64,000 nucleotides of DNA from Stichopus chloronotus (Eukaryota; Echinodermata; Holothuroidea; Aspidochirotida; Stichopodidae): contig CM037830.1 of NCBI GenBank assembly GCA_021234535.1, positions 18,531,116 through 18,595,115 of the forward strand, in the 5' to 3' direction. Under the pieces are notes generated by a model, which made no database searches, had not been told where the DNA came from, and saw only the letters and a list, made by a program, of their open reading frames with translations. Positions 49,546 through 62,400 of the stretch are shown here, piece after piece (position 1 is the first letter of the stretch; each line of letters opens with the position of its first letter). The translations under genes and the position numbers were made by a program.

Positions 49546-51890
49546 TGATAGGAGAATCTAGAGTCACGGGGAAACGAAGTGGAGAATTCTATATCACCGG
49601 TTTTGCTTACCAAATATGCTATGTATTATACTCTGGTAGAACAGCAAATATTAGGGTTTAAACGCACATAAGTGTGCACTCATGAGTGAAATACAAATCT
49701 CAAGTGTAATTTTTTCAGACACTGACTTTCAAGGAGACAATCCATTGCAATGTTTGCATCGGGTGCATCGGCATCTTGCCAGCTGTTCTATATTGAACGT
49801 GAAATGTCACTCTTCAAATACAGCATAAGATACATTTGCATATGACACTACCTTTAAGGGTGAAGGACGGTCAGACATACATTTCACACTTTATACGTGC
49901 TTACATGGTTTTTGATACACGTTTATATTGATTACCATAAAATGAAATCATTCTTCATTTTTAAAGGATTCACTTTGTTTAAGTACTAATTAATTGAAAC
50001 CATTTAGTAGGTACTTTCATGAATTACATTTTCTTCATTCCATATTTTAAGCGACTTTAACTTTCCGATATAGGTTAAAGATGCATTAAACTACGTTTGA
50101 GAAAAAAAAAAAACATATTTACGCCTACACAGGTTTAGTCTATGAGTTTCAGTAAATTCTTGACATTTTAAATAAAAAATTAAGATTCCCAAATATTGCC
50201 TTGACTTACATCATATAAACATGAACAAACCAGAGTGTTATTCACTGACCAGAGGTTATCATTGCAGGACAAATTAAATCCAATGTAAACAGGTCTCCTT
50301 GCAAAATGTCTTTATTAAACAAAGGGAAATATTATGCTGAAAGTGTGAAATATTTCCTCTTCAGTCTTGTTTACATGATTTACCCAACTTCTAGACGAAG
50401 TGCATGCAGAATCGTAATCTTGAGTCAGTCACGTGTAGCCCTAGCTTCATTCAAATGTAAATCTCTTTTTATCGAATTTCAATATCAATCAATCAAGGTA
50501 TATTAGACTTATCGAGACAACTCCAAAAAAATGTAATTTATTCTCTTAGCTGCGAGGTATGCCGTGAGGTATTAATATGTCATCTCGATGAATTTATAAA
50601 AAAAAAAGTGTAACAGCAGAAACGTTAAAGGAGTTAATGGCAACTGTTACTTGAAACAACTGGAGGTAGTCTTGCATTGAATCACAACGATACGTAGTTG
50701 TGATGTAAGTGATGATTCTCCTGCAGTTTACAATACAGTGCCCTGTTAGAGAAACTGTTCGTGGTCATTCTCCTCCTTCAAGTTATGAAGTATTCTTCGA
50801 AAAAAAAAAGTAAACCCGAAATGAAGTCCTATACATACATGCCATTATACTTGGTTTATTTAGTGCCGTAATAAACACATCGATGACGATTCAAGCCCAA
50901 ATGAAAGAGAAGTAATTTGACATTTTTCATTTCTTCAAAATAAACGTGACATAAATTCATCCATTTTTCATTTTTTAAAGAGCAGTTCAATGCTGCCTCC
51001 CTTTTTAGATGTCGATCAATTTTATCTTGAGTCCTTTAACGACAGCGGTACATATCGACCACATGTTGTACTTCCACTATGCGTATCTGCTAGGTTCATA
51101 TTTGCAAATATATAAACAACAATACACTTCAGCAAGATTCGTTATTTTATTCCATGAACACTTGAGAGGTATGAGGTAAGTGTGCCATTTGGGTCATGAA
51201 GTTATAGCCACCCATTGTCAAATCTATGGCATTATAGGGTAGAGAAGAAATTTGATTTAAGAAACTATGAATGTATAGAAAAGAAAGACAGATACAAAAG
51301 GCTACGTGTATTGCGTGTTTCTAACAAATGATTCCCATAAAAGTTCTTCGACAGAGTGCCATCAGAAATAGGAAGTCAGAATAAGAACAGAGAAATTAAC
51401 ATTTAAGTCACGCTCTGGCATTTTTTTGGTAGTTAATTCTCCTGTAATTCGATTCCAGTATTTACAATCGAAGTAGCAAAATGTCATATCAAATGGCTTT
51501 AATATTCGTTTAGGATGTTGGACGTTGATCGTGTCAGGTGCTCTTTTAAAGTAGGATAAAAGATGTTCTCATTATGTGATGTCTCCCATTGTCCTGTTGC
51601 CTCGACTGTCATGCATATCTGTTCCAGATAAATCCTAAGCTTTAGCTGGAAGAATTCTTCTACGGTAGCAAAATGTCAATCGCAATACAGGGGGGGGGGG
51701 TCACGTGTTGTGGGAATATAATCACAGTAGGAATACACTAACTTTTTGCACTAACTTTTTTTTTACTTCTTAACTGATGTACGAATGTACGATGTAGATG
51801 CACGAACTGAGATGACAATTCTAGCTCAGTCGTAGGAAATAATGAATATTTTACAAGACAGCACCAATTTTCGGCACTTTGAGTCGTGAA
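49546..51890. other. 3' flank of receptor 1, otherwise nothing recognised
   Basis: An AATAAA-containing A-rich stretch at about 50170 could be a polyadenylation signal. A G run lies near 51690. Confidence 0.35.
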
Positions 51891-52054
51891 TTATTTCGAC
51901 TGCTACTCTGCTACAATTGATGAAATGTCAGCACTGTACTGTGTATTGTACGTACGTAGTCGGATGTGCGCGTCATTTGATCGCATTATTGTCGTTGCTA
52001 CTATTAAGCGCGAACGAATGAAACTATTACACCTACCATACCGATACATTCCTT

Positions 52055-52096
52055 CGGCACGTGACCCTCCATGCAGTGGAAAATTTGGCGCCAAGT
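52055..52096. promoter_or_regulatory. E-box and E2F-like palindrome pair
   Basis: GGCACGTGAC (E-box CACGTG) near 52060 and the palindrome TTGGCGCCAA near 52085, which contains the E2F core GGCGC. They lie within 35 bp and in a GC-richer setting. No gene start was identified beside them, so promoter function is speculative. Confidence 0.25.
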
Positions 52097-52099
52097 TCC

Positions 52100-55000
52100 C
52101 ATTGGCAGTTTCTTCCAGCTACAGCTTTGGAAATCTCATGTTGGTCCTGAAATAACGTCAGGATTTACAAATCAGCCTTGGTTCCTTTTGCCATACCTGA
52201 GCATGTGTTGTGTCGCAAACATGAATAGAACAGTAGTCTGTCATTACGTTCTGTCGGTGTTGTGGAGCTTGAGCAAATCCGGAGGACCTGTGTTCACCTT
52301 CAATTTTTCATTACTCATTTGTCGACACAACACCTTGCCACAACACCTTGTAACCGAAAGTGATGACAGTGTAGGAATCCCCAACCCCCAGAAAGAGAGT
52401 TGCAACATGTATCCCAGTATGTATCGACACATGCTATAAATAATCCAGGATCTATTTTCCAACAACACGTGTCCACCACCCTTAAACCACTCAGATATCA
52501 TATTTTAATCAGCTGATCTAAAACCTGTAGTCCTGTAACTTTGACAATATGCAAAAATGACGGATTTCGTTCAAGTTTGGGAGAGTAGTTCCTGTCTACG
52601 TGGCACTCTATCGAAAGTGAAAATTGGGATGAGGAATTGAACATTAACTTTAAGGAAGCGACGGAGAACCCGATTGAATTTATTAAGAGAAACAGGTTTC
52701 TGATAAACATGAGTTGGTTGCATCACCCATCTGCCGATAGTGAAACAGATCCAACTTTTCAGGTTGTTATGACGTACTTTTGAGTGTTGTAATGTATGTT
52801 GTAATGTGACAGCATGTTGATTTTTGTGACCATCTGAACACACTTCTGCCCTACGTATACTGCACATTTTGTTTTCTGTTTTTATCGGAGAGACTGATTT
52901 CATCTACATAGTTCAAGGAGCACAGGAGAAGAATATGATTTTCAAGGGGGGATTACACAGCTTGCGAAGCGCCAAAACAATTTGTGGTCTTATTTGTCAC
53001 TGACGTACGTCCCCTTCCCTTCGAGAATTTAAATAGCAGAAAACAATACAGTTGATTTTTGTAAGGACTACTCAATCTCAAATTCCTAAAAAATTATACC
53101 TCAGCCCACTTCCAGGTGATCCAGCTAGAGCCTCTTTGTTTTTCCCCTCTCTGCAACAACTGCCAATATTCTTGGAGTTGCTTCCAAAATCCATCTTCTC
53201 CGTTGAGAATCCTTTATCTTCCACTCAAAATCCTGCTTTCCCGCTCATTTGTGACGTCTCTTTTTTAACATCATTTACATCATTTTCTGTAAATTTACTG
53301 CTTTATTTCTAACAGTGTATACAGTTATCGGAAAATGTAGGACATATTGAACATTAACTACAAACATACCCAAACCTAAACACATTCTACAATGTTATCA
53401 ATGAGTAGGAAGACAAAAGCAAACTTAATTATCAATCAGGAAAACGTATATTTTTCGATGGGGTTAGACATAATTTGTAGGTTACTTGTACCACTGTTCA
53501 CAGTTGAACTTTGTCGAAATAATGGAGGGCCGCCTCCGGGAAACTGATTGTCAGGGAAGCAGACTCTTGGTCCGTTAAATCATGGGCATTTGATCATTTT
53601 AACAAATAAATCAAATTTTGACACAAAGGTCTCAAAAAAGTGGGTCACATCATGTAGCCTGTGCGCTTTTTCTCGCTTTGTTTTTTTGTCATCCATATAC
53701 ATTTACTGTCTTCCATGTTCACATACATAATTACATAAACTATGTTTTACACGTAGCAAACATAAATTCCAGAAATTACAACATTCAAATGTTCAAGCAT
53801 TAGTAGGTAAGATAAATTTGACATTCAAACAAATCATACGGTAGTAGTCAAATCCGTAAAAATCCAAACATTGCAAAACGTGAGATGCCACAAAGACAGC
53901 TTGAGATTCAATACAACTTAACAAAAAAGAATATAGGCCATGAACGCATTTTACTATCAGTAGACAATATAGGATATGCCCTCTTATGTGTTCGTAAGGC
54001 GAAGAAAATGTGATTTGCCTTGGTTATTCTTGTCTGCATACTTAACAAATACTGTGCTGTTATATTTTACCTCAGTTCTACTCTTTCTCGTTCTTTATGT
54101 AGACAGCTTCCTCACTAATTTAATCTGAATTATTGACGAAATTTCTGCATGACATAATTTGTTGGATTTTATTTTGTGATGTACTCACTTCGTTGTGATA
54201 AGAGAGTGTACCAACCAGTGTACCAAAGAATTGATTTGATAATGCAATGAAGTATGCAAGGGATAGACACCTGGGATTAATTCTCCGTCGATTTCACATT
54301 TTTTTAAATTGTTTGTACTTCGTAATTACTACCATAGCTCCACGTAGATTCACCTATGTTGGGAAGTAAAACCTAACACTTTCCAGTTTCCCTGTGTCTA
54401 TGTAGATGACTCATAGAACGCCAAGTTAATCCGGAGATATTCCACGTTACTTAAATTTTTTCTGCTGTATCTGTTAAATATGTGACCAATCTGACGACAA
54501 CCGATGACGATTTTAAGGCATGGGTCACTAAAAGGATATATCGAAATCGGCATTTTGAGAAAAAAAAAAAAAAACCAGAGACCAGTGATGATCTATCAGT
54601 ACTTTAATTAAAGTTGGTCACTTCACTCCATTATCTGATCCTTTAAATGGCGCCAATTCGAACTAAAGTAACTTACGATAACACGGAGCGGAGCGGGATA
54701 TTCCAAAATTGCTCCAATATTTTCCAAAATTGTCGATGTATGTCTCCTTATTATTTTCGCTCGTTACCTCAGCCTGGTAGATAACTCCCGAGTGTAGACA
54801 CTCTTCTTTAAAGGTAATTTTATTTGATTCTGCAGTTGCATTTCTTTGCTTCTTTACTGTCGTTCCTTTTTTTCTTCTCTTCGTTGATTTTCTTTTTTTT
54901 TTCTTCCTGGATGATGGATTTGATGCTCGGCATGCAGCCGCATGAAATCTTGATTTATTTCATTTCATGTTTTATGAAGGTCCTCGGGGAAATGTTTGAT

Positions 55001-58000
55001 CTGTAGGAATGTTTGTTGTTATATTTTTGTCATAAGGCGGTTTGTACCATGTGATATCTCGCTGTCTGTTTCTTGTTTCTTTGTTTTTGTTTCTTTGGTC
55101 GTATTTAAGGTTGTAGTCATATCCAAATAAGAGCCACAGATTGCGCAAACGAGGAATTTTTGTTTCGAAAATAGACTGTGTGTTAAAGTACGACTTCGTA
55201 GACATTTTGTTTAGTGATTTGCTTCAAATATTCTAGTCCAATATACAACCCAAAAAGTGAAAGAAATATAAGTATTTATTCCACAATTTGCCTGTTTACG
55301 GCCACATTTAATCTTCTCCCGAGATATACGGTATAGTAATCAAGAAGTAAGATATCGTATCATCCATCTTATGCAAACAGGTTTCGAACGCTTGACTCGT
55401 AACAGTTCCATTATTCGTCAAGGAAAACAAATACGTAGGAGTCACCTTGACGTATGACATCAATCATAGAGGCATCTTGCAGCAGAGCCGTACTGAACAT
55501 AGAAGATAATCGTAATATACTGCATGTGCATAATGTAAAGACAGAAAGTACATTAACAGAAACCTCTGAACCGACATTAACGTTTTATAACCACGTCAAG
55601 ATATTCAGGAGTGGTTATGTGTGTTACACAAAACTGAAATACGCAATCAGATAAAAGTTGAGTCGTGGCGTGAGGTAAGGCATTTTTCATTTTTGGAGCT
55701 AATTGGTTCTAATGGAGAGAGTGACGCTTTACATTCTAACCCATTTATTAGGGATATATATATATATATATAGACATCCCCCTTCATTTGATTTTACGAT
55801 CCTACTATAATGTGGATTAAACCACGTAATGTTTCTCTTTGTATTCCTATGCGTAGTCCCCTTTTCCTGATCGTTACGTCTGTCGCCCTAGCTGTACTTT
55901 ATGTCACCTGGGAACCCTGATGATTTTGGAGCCAAGCTGTATATCTCAGCACAATGCTCAAAACTATTCTTGTCAGAAGACAGAGACGATAATCTATTCT
56001 CGACTGCGTCTGGTATATGGAAATTTCTCTGGAAATTTCCAATGCTCAATGCACCCAATACTCCAAAGTGTGATCATGTCACACGACCTTTAAAAAGTGT
56101 GACAAGACTTATCTGACGTTTAGATTTCGCCTCTCATATGACACACGTAGTATAGGTCATCAGATCAATGGCGAGCTTGCGCTTGGTATATGGAAATTAT
56201 GACTGTCACTATTACATAACACAAATTGTGGAACGAGGTAGAGGGCAAAATTTAATATATTTGATGCATGGTGTTCAATTTGGTCAATTGATATTCATCT
56301 TAACGGGTTTTAGGAGTAGCTTCCTTCATATGCATCAATACTTTCAATAGACACATTTTGTGCCTATCACATCACTTCTGGAGCACAGTTTCACACTTTA
56401 TTAATTTCACATTCGGTATCTACGTCAATGAGAGCCAACCGAAGCTAGAAAGATAACCTGTTCAGCATTTACACAATCGTTATATCGATTGTAGATAGAT
56501 ACTGAAGGGAAACATTGCAAAACATAGGTCGTTTTATTTTGTAATTATATAGACTATAGTATACCACTAATGAAGGCTTAATCATCTTTGGACCATGAGT
56601 CAATTGTGAGATAGTCCACGAACGAGGGTTAATGCAAGCGGTGGGGTTAATGCAAAGCAGTTGATGCACAGGTCCAAAGTTGATTAATCTTGTTCACACA
56701 TGCAAGACATTTTTATTAAAAAAAAAATGATGAAAACGAAAGAAAATTGGGGTTTGTAAATAACGGCATCACTTTTATTGAAAACGAACCCCGAGAGAAA
56801 GGTAAACAAGATTCACATTATATCAACACTGTTAGTGTACGATAGGCAAAGAGCCACCGTAGTTTTGTGTAAAATAGCCAACGACAAAAACACTTTTGAT
56901 GTACGTTTTCATTGTATTCATCCGCCTTTGATTTTACTTTATAGTCGACCGTGTTTTATTTTCTACAGGATAACGCACAAACACCTGGCTGACATGGGCT
57001 AATTATGAGTTGAAGATTTTACCTAAGTATAAATGAACGTAATAATAATTGCTTCGTTAAGGAAATCGACAATGGTGGCGTGGCGAGCTTATTTTATTTT
57101 CGGAGCAGGGCAAGTAAAATCTTCATAAGACATCTTCGAAAAAAACGTTTCGTTCGTTACCATGACAATCATTGTCCCTACAGTGAGATGGAATGATAAA
57201 AAACAACAGCGGCAAATGGCCATCGAAAAGACCTTTTCACGCCTGCATAGTTTCCATCCACTGTAGAGTCAGTAACCTTTGGTTACTAAACAATGTTCCA
57301 ATCTTTGGTGCATGCTAATTCTGATGGCCAATTTAGATACGATTTCCTTAAATAACATTTTAACTAGAACATTCATCGATTTCACACAGCTATAATAGTT
57401 CTCTTTTGCTTTGCATATCGGGAAGGTAATCTCGAATCGAATATCTTGTAACCAATCAATGCGCCTGTAACGAAATATACGAAAATATTGAACAAACTGA
57501 TGTCAACAACCTTTTCTCTGAATATGGCAGTATAACGAACAACGAAGCAAACTGTGGTGAGCAGATACCATTTTATGATACTGATCAATTCATTTCGTCA
57601 TTTATCCAACTACGATAAGGCAAACCCACTGGTATAGAAAGAAACAGACACTTGCGGAAAGAAAATGCAATCGAGGTGAGGGTGGGGTAGGGCAGGGAGA
57701 AACAGAAACAAATTCGGGAAGAGAGAGAGGGGGATGGGGGTAGGGGAAGTCAATTTACACTGATATCGTAGTCACCGCTAGCTGTATTAATCATAATCGT
57801 CGTGGAGACCCGTTCATAAATTTATTCATCCTATCCACCTACGTTTCAAAAAAAAAAAAATCCAAAGTTCAATTGACATATTGCATATTGCAAAAGAATA
57901 TCCTAATGGGCTCAAACCCACTAATTATTCACTGAATGGATAAAGTGTAGGTATAAAACTGTAACGAATAAATGCCGTCGTGAGCCTGCGATGAAGATTA

Positions 58001-58640
58001 TTACTTGGGGACACATTTTACTTTGTAGCTTCCAAGTCTGACTAATGGAAGATGATGAATGACAAGCAATAAGTAGAACTTTACGGTGGAATACTTAAAA
58101 ACTACAAACGGACATATGGAATTCGCTACATGTACATTAAATTCAATGATACGCTGGGAAAACACTTAAAATGATTATTGTAAACCCTTTTAAATTGTAG
58201 ACATAGAGGACAAGTCAAGTTGGGGAGTTGTTTGTAGAATGAGCGATTTGTGTTTTAAGGTTTATCCCGTTCATGGTGTATTCTCAGCATCAACGATTTG
58301 ATGTTGCAGAGTATGGAAAGCTTTTACGACGGATTGCCTGGGCATGTTGGGATTATTTGAGGCTACATTAGCATAACACAAAAAATACAGTATCGTGTCT
58401 GGCGGATTGAAATAAAATTTGTGGTTACGTGTGTATCTTTTACTTTGTGATCTCATGGGATCGTGAACAGAAAAAAGTTGGACCAATTAACGTTTTTAAT
58501 CAGTGTTTCATTTTTAAAATTTGAATTAATGAACATGTTTTTGTGAGCTTATCTTGATTTTTGTATCGCGGGTTTAACATGTTAATGTCAAAACTTGACA
58601 ATGAGCTTTTGTCGAGTAAACGAGTAGAAGAGAAACGAGG
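52100..58640. other. region between the receptor genes
   Basis: AT-rich. Contains (TA)n at about 55756-55772 and a purine-rich stretch at 57660-57750. A GTGAG before GTAAGG at about 55675 is a consensus donor that could end a 5' exon of receptor 2. Frames at 52071-52439, 52571-52903 and 53052-53312 show no domain. Confidence 0.35.
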
Positions 58641-58664
58641 CTCATTTTCACAGATGTTTTGCAA

Positions 58665-59753
58665 ATGCCGGTCGTAATGGTTAATCCGGATGAGATTACC
58701 ACTGCAGAAATCTTGTTACAGACAACTATCGATCCAGCCTACCTGAGGTACCTCCCCGTTCCGTTACCAGTAGCTTTAAGATGTCTCTTCATCGCGTTAT
58801 GTTTCGTTGGTTTCGTCGTCGGATCTTTCGGTAACATTCTCGTCATTGTGGCGATAGCTCGAGCCAGGAAACTACGGACGACCGCGAACGCTCTCCTCTC
58901 TAGTTTGGCTGTAGCTGATCTCTGCACTTGTTTCATTTTGTTACCTATAGTCGCGACCGGTTTGATTTCGTTGGAGGTCGTCATCACCAACCAACTGTTG
59001 TGCCGTCTGTTCTATTTCGCCACTTTCACGTTCAGTCCCGTATCCATCCAACATTTGATACTGATAGCTGCTAATCGTTATACGTTGATCAATAAGAAAC
59101 CGACCACTTACTTCGCACTGTTTAATAAGCGAACGATTTCGATCGGACTGACTACCATCTGGATCGCCAATTTACTTCTGAACATCGCTGTGTCCATGAC
59201 TTCGTACGGGACCGTCAGTTACTTCGGGAAAGATTACTGCTATCTCGAGCAGAAGAATACCCAAGGTGTCATTTATTGGGTGTTTACGATGTTCTATTCC
59301 TTTATCAGTTGTTTTATTGTTATTCCGGTGTTCTATGTTCTAACATTTCGAACTGTTTATAGGAGTCGAATACGGGTCACGGTGACAAACGAAAACAATT
59401 CCATATCGATGCAGGAAACATGTACCTCCCACACAATCCCACCTAACGGTGCCCACGAATCAATTGACCGGGCGGTGCCTGGGGAAAGCTCTACCAACGG
59501 GAGGCAACAAAGAAAACTTTTATCGACGTCAGAGATTAAATTAACAATCGTTAATTTCATAATTTTCATCACGAACCTATTGTTTCTATCCCCTTTGTTC
59601 TTTACTCTGATTGTTACCGGCGGTCGGGTAACACATGGTGTGTTCAATCTTATATTGTTTTCGATCTGTATGAATTCGGTTGTTAACCCTTTAGTCTACT
59701 GTGGCTTCAATCGCAATTTCAGACATGCCTTCAAAGTGCTCTTGAGAATGTGA
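58665..59753 (+). CDS. class A (rhodopsin-family) G-protein-coupled receptor, paralogue 2
   Basis: 362 residues if read from the first ATG at 58665. A second in-frame ATG at 58677 has the better context (G at -3 and +4), giving 358 residues. Single coding exon. TTTTCACAG just upstream (58645-58653) could be the acceptor of a 5' untranslated intron. Landmarks are GSFGNILV, LAVADLCTC, LCRLF with DYCYLEQ for the disulphide, NRY in place of DRY, FIVIPVFYV, FLSPLFF and NPLVYCGFNRNF. It shares with paralogue 1 an extracellular (T)xDPxYxxYLPxPxP motif before helix 1, the FSPVSIQHLILIAANR block and the helix 8 segment. The third inner loop is longer and unrelated, so coupling may differ. Ligand unknown. 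Confidence 0.93.
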   Translation: MPVVMVNPDEITTAEILLQTTIDPAYLRYLPVPLPVALRCLFIALCFVGFVVGSFGNILVIVAIARARKLRTTANALLSSLAVADLCTCFILLPIVATGLISLEVVITNQLLCRLFYFATFTFSPVSIQHLILIAANRYTLINKKPTTYFALFNKRTISIGLTTIWIANLLLNIAVSMTSYGTVSYFGKDYCYLEQKNTQGVIYWVFTMFYSFISCFIVIPVFYVLTFRTVYRSRIRVTVTNENNSISMQETCTSHTIPPNGAHESIDRAVPGESSTNGRQQRKLLSTSEIKLTIVNFIIFITNLLFLSPLFFTLIVTGGRVTHGVFNLILFSICMNSVVNPLVYCGFNRNFRHAFKVLLRM

Positions 59754-59777
59754 AATTACATGTTGTGATATTTTTCT

Positions 59778-59990
59778 TTAATTCTTTTTTCATTTTTATC
59801 ATCAACCTGTTGTTTCTATTACCATTGTTCGGTTCTGCGATTGTGACTGACGGTTGGATAACGAAGGGTGCATTCAATCTTACATTTTGTTTGTTTTTTA
59901 TTCTGCTTGAATTCAGAAGTTCACCCATCAGTGTACTGTGGCTGCAGTCATGTCTTCACAGTGCTCTTGAGAGTGTGCAATTGCATGTGT
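59778..59990 (+). pseudogene. decayed tandem copy of receptor 2's helix 6 to stop region
   Basis: Aligns with 59552-59765 at an offset of about 225 bp. Shared blocks are AACCTRTTGTTTCTAT, TTCAATCTTA, GTSTACTGTGGCT, GTGCTCTTGAGARTGTG and the first bases of the 3' flank. The NPLVY position reads HP in the matching frame, frameshifts separate the segments, and the stop codon has mutated. The copy begins only 25 bases after the functional stop, so it probably lies in the receptor's 3' untranslated region. Confidence 0.85.
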
Positions 59991-60029
59991 TTTGTAAATT
60001 TATTAAATTAGTAGTTACGACATAACATT

Positions 60030-62400
60030 ACTGACTGCGATAAGAAACACAAAATATAGTTCTCGGTGTCTTCAACTCGAGGCAAACGTGGGCGTTTATA
60101 CCTTGTCTCTCAGTATTCAGCTAATCGCATCACTGGTTTCTCATGGTAAATAACTAATTGTCTTTTATGACTTTATTTAGCCTGGACATGTTTTTGTCTT
60201 ACCACTTTTAATCAAATACCAAACAACTTGCTCACATGAATATTTATGTAGACTGTTTGTCTATCGCATTGTTTATTTGCAATAGTAAACAAATTGTAGG
60301 CTACTTGAGGATAGATGTATCTTAGTTAATCTTTTATTATTATTTTATTATTATTATCATTATACTATTATTATTATTATTGTTATTATTATTATTGTTA
60401 TTATTATTATGACAATGCACCTCTCTATATCAGCCTTTTCAAAGAAAACAATAACCCACCGTGACATACATACATTTGAAACGTTCCTTAAGAAAAAACG
60501 AAATTCAAGTACGAACAAAATAGCACTTAGACTACAAGGACAGGGATGCCAAGCTCATGTGGGTGATAAATATGTTTCACAAGAATAAAGTCAGGGGAGT
60601 AAGACAGACAAGCCAAATTTCAAAACATTTTTCTTTGATTTGCTATACACTTGATGACTACAATATGAAACAATGTAATTCAATTTAAGGCGTTACTAAT
60701 GTTTGCATCCAATGGATAGCAAAACAAAAGAGACCTAAACCAAAAAACTACACCTACATCTACATTATAGCCGCATAAGGCAAAACCACTTTATTGTTTA
60801 AATTTGTTACTATGACCACTGATATATCTATTTGCAAATTGAGTGTTTTTTCAGCATAACTCATATGTAATGGAAAACAAAATTGCTTTTAGTTTGATAT
60901 ATAGCACTTTACTACAGTTAGCCTTAATGAAACAGGGAAGGGATGTTACAATTGGTCGTAACCTCTCAATCGAAAGGCGAAACTTTGCACTTTTTAAATA
61001 TTAAAATATGGAGTTCCGTATTAATGTCAGTAATAGTTCTTACGCAGCATACCTTGTATCTCTGCCATCGGGGGTAGTGTAGATCCGTGGTCCCAGATAT
61101 CTTTCAATTGGAGATGTCTGATTATTTTATAACTTAAATGATGGGGGGTTGGTGATTTCGTCTCAGTCTCTTTTTATCTTCTTTGCCCATTGTTATTGTG
61201 AATAGCGAGATATATAGCTATACTATGTAGCTGCCTATTTTACTTTTCTCTTTTTATCCACTGCCTTGATTTATCAACGTCACTGAGACTTGACACCGAC
61301 CCGAGTTACTGTAGCTGGTGTCACTAGGCTTGTATTGTAACCATCACACCTATGCATTTTTAATGTGTGACGTGTTTCTGAGTTTCTTGTTAAGTTAAGA
61401 GAGAATCTGACAGCTAATGCTTTTCATTTAAAAGGCTCTCCGGCATGGCGGATGTGATGCATGTGATGGGTGCAAATTTCTAGCATTGACTGCATGATGA
61501 ATTTTAAATACCATACACACGTGACCGCTGAGAAAGTTATTTGAATTTGTTGATGAAGGAGGGAAGTGGGCGGGGGGCTGCTGTTCAGTATAACAGTGCA
61601 ATGACAAATGTCAAACTGCGATATGGATCTCTGGGCATAGCTTACGCCTACAGTTAGTGATGCTCTGCGATTTACAAAAATGGTTCGAACTGAACAGTTG
61701 CGTTATGATTTCAGCAGTGCCCTAATACATATTTTGGCCAATCAGAAGTTTCCAAACTGTCGGTCGTTTTCAACTGTCAAAGAAGCATAACCTTCCCCCT
61801 TGAAGACTCAGACGGTATACCCGATTTTTCAGGTGTCCCACTTTAATAACGAGTATCAAAGATTTGTGGAAAATCGAATTTAGAAATATATCTCTTTACA
61901 CTGTGTTCATCCATAGTGAAATTAGTAGAGTTGTGAAAAAAAAAATGTGGTATATCAAGTACAATATATATAGTAGATTGTTGTTGGCATTTACCACTAC
62001 TTGAATTTCGGAGTGGTGAATATCTGCAACATATTGCAAATAGGCAAATGTCTTTTGGTCCTTTGTGTCACTTTCTGTTTTATTCCATAACTCAATACCT
62101 CAATAACTTTCTCCCATATTTCAAACAAGTTTTAATAACGTGCCGACAAAATTGGAGACAATAGCTGGCGTTGCAGTGTACATCGATATATTCCCATCTC
62201 TTTCATTGGCGGGAAATAGTGAAAGCACAATGAGAAAAGATTTGTATAGTCTATTTAAGCTTCGTAAGCGTTTCGTTTAGCAAGCTCGGAATATATACAA
62301 GACAAACATGCATATGCGTCTGAGTTTTATCACGTGACATGCACATCAAACCAATTATATCACACGGGAGCCATACCCGCGTTGTCTATCTCTCCTTTAA
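60030..62400. other. 3' of the receptor pair, nothing recognised
   Basis: AT-rich. Possible polyadenylation signal AATAAA at about 60584. No coding exon recognised. Confidence 0.35.
60335..60410. repeat. (TTA)n microsatellite, interrupted
   Basis: Mostly TTA units with occasional TCA, TAC and TTG interruptions. Confidence 0.9.

Noticed and set aside
52071..52903. Overlapping frames of 110-122 codons on both strands
   Set aside because: No domain on either strand; overlap on both strands argues for chance openness.
59750..60025. 91-codon frame after receptor 2 as a separate small membrane protein
   Set aside because: Nucleotide alignment shows it is a frameshifted tandem copy of receptor 2's 3' end, so it was called a pseudogene.
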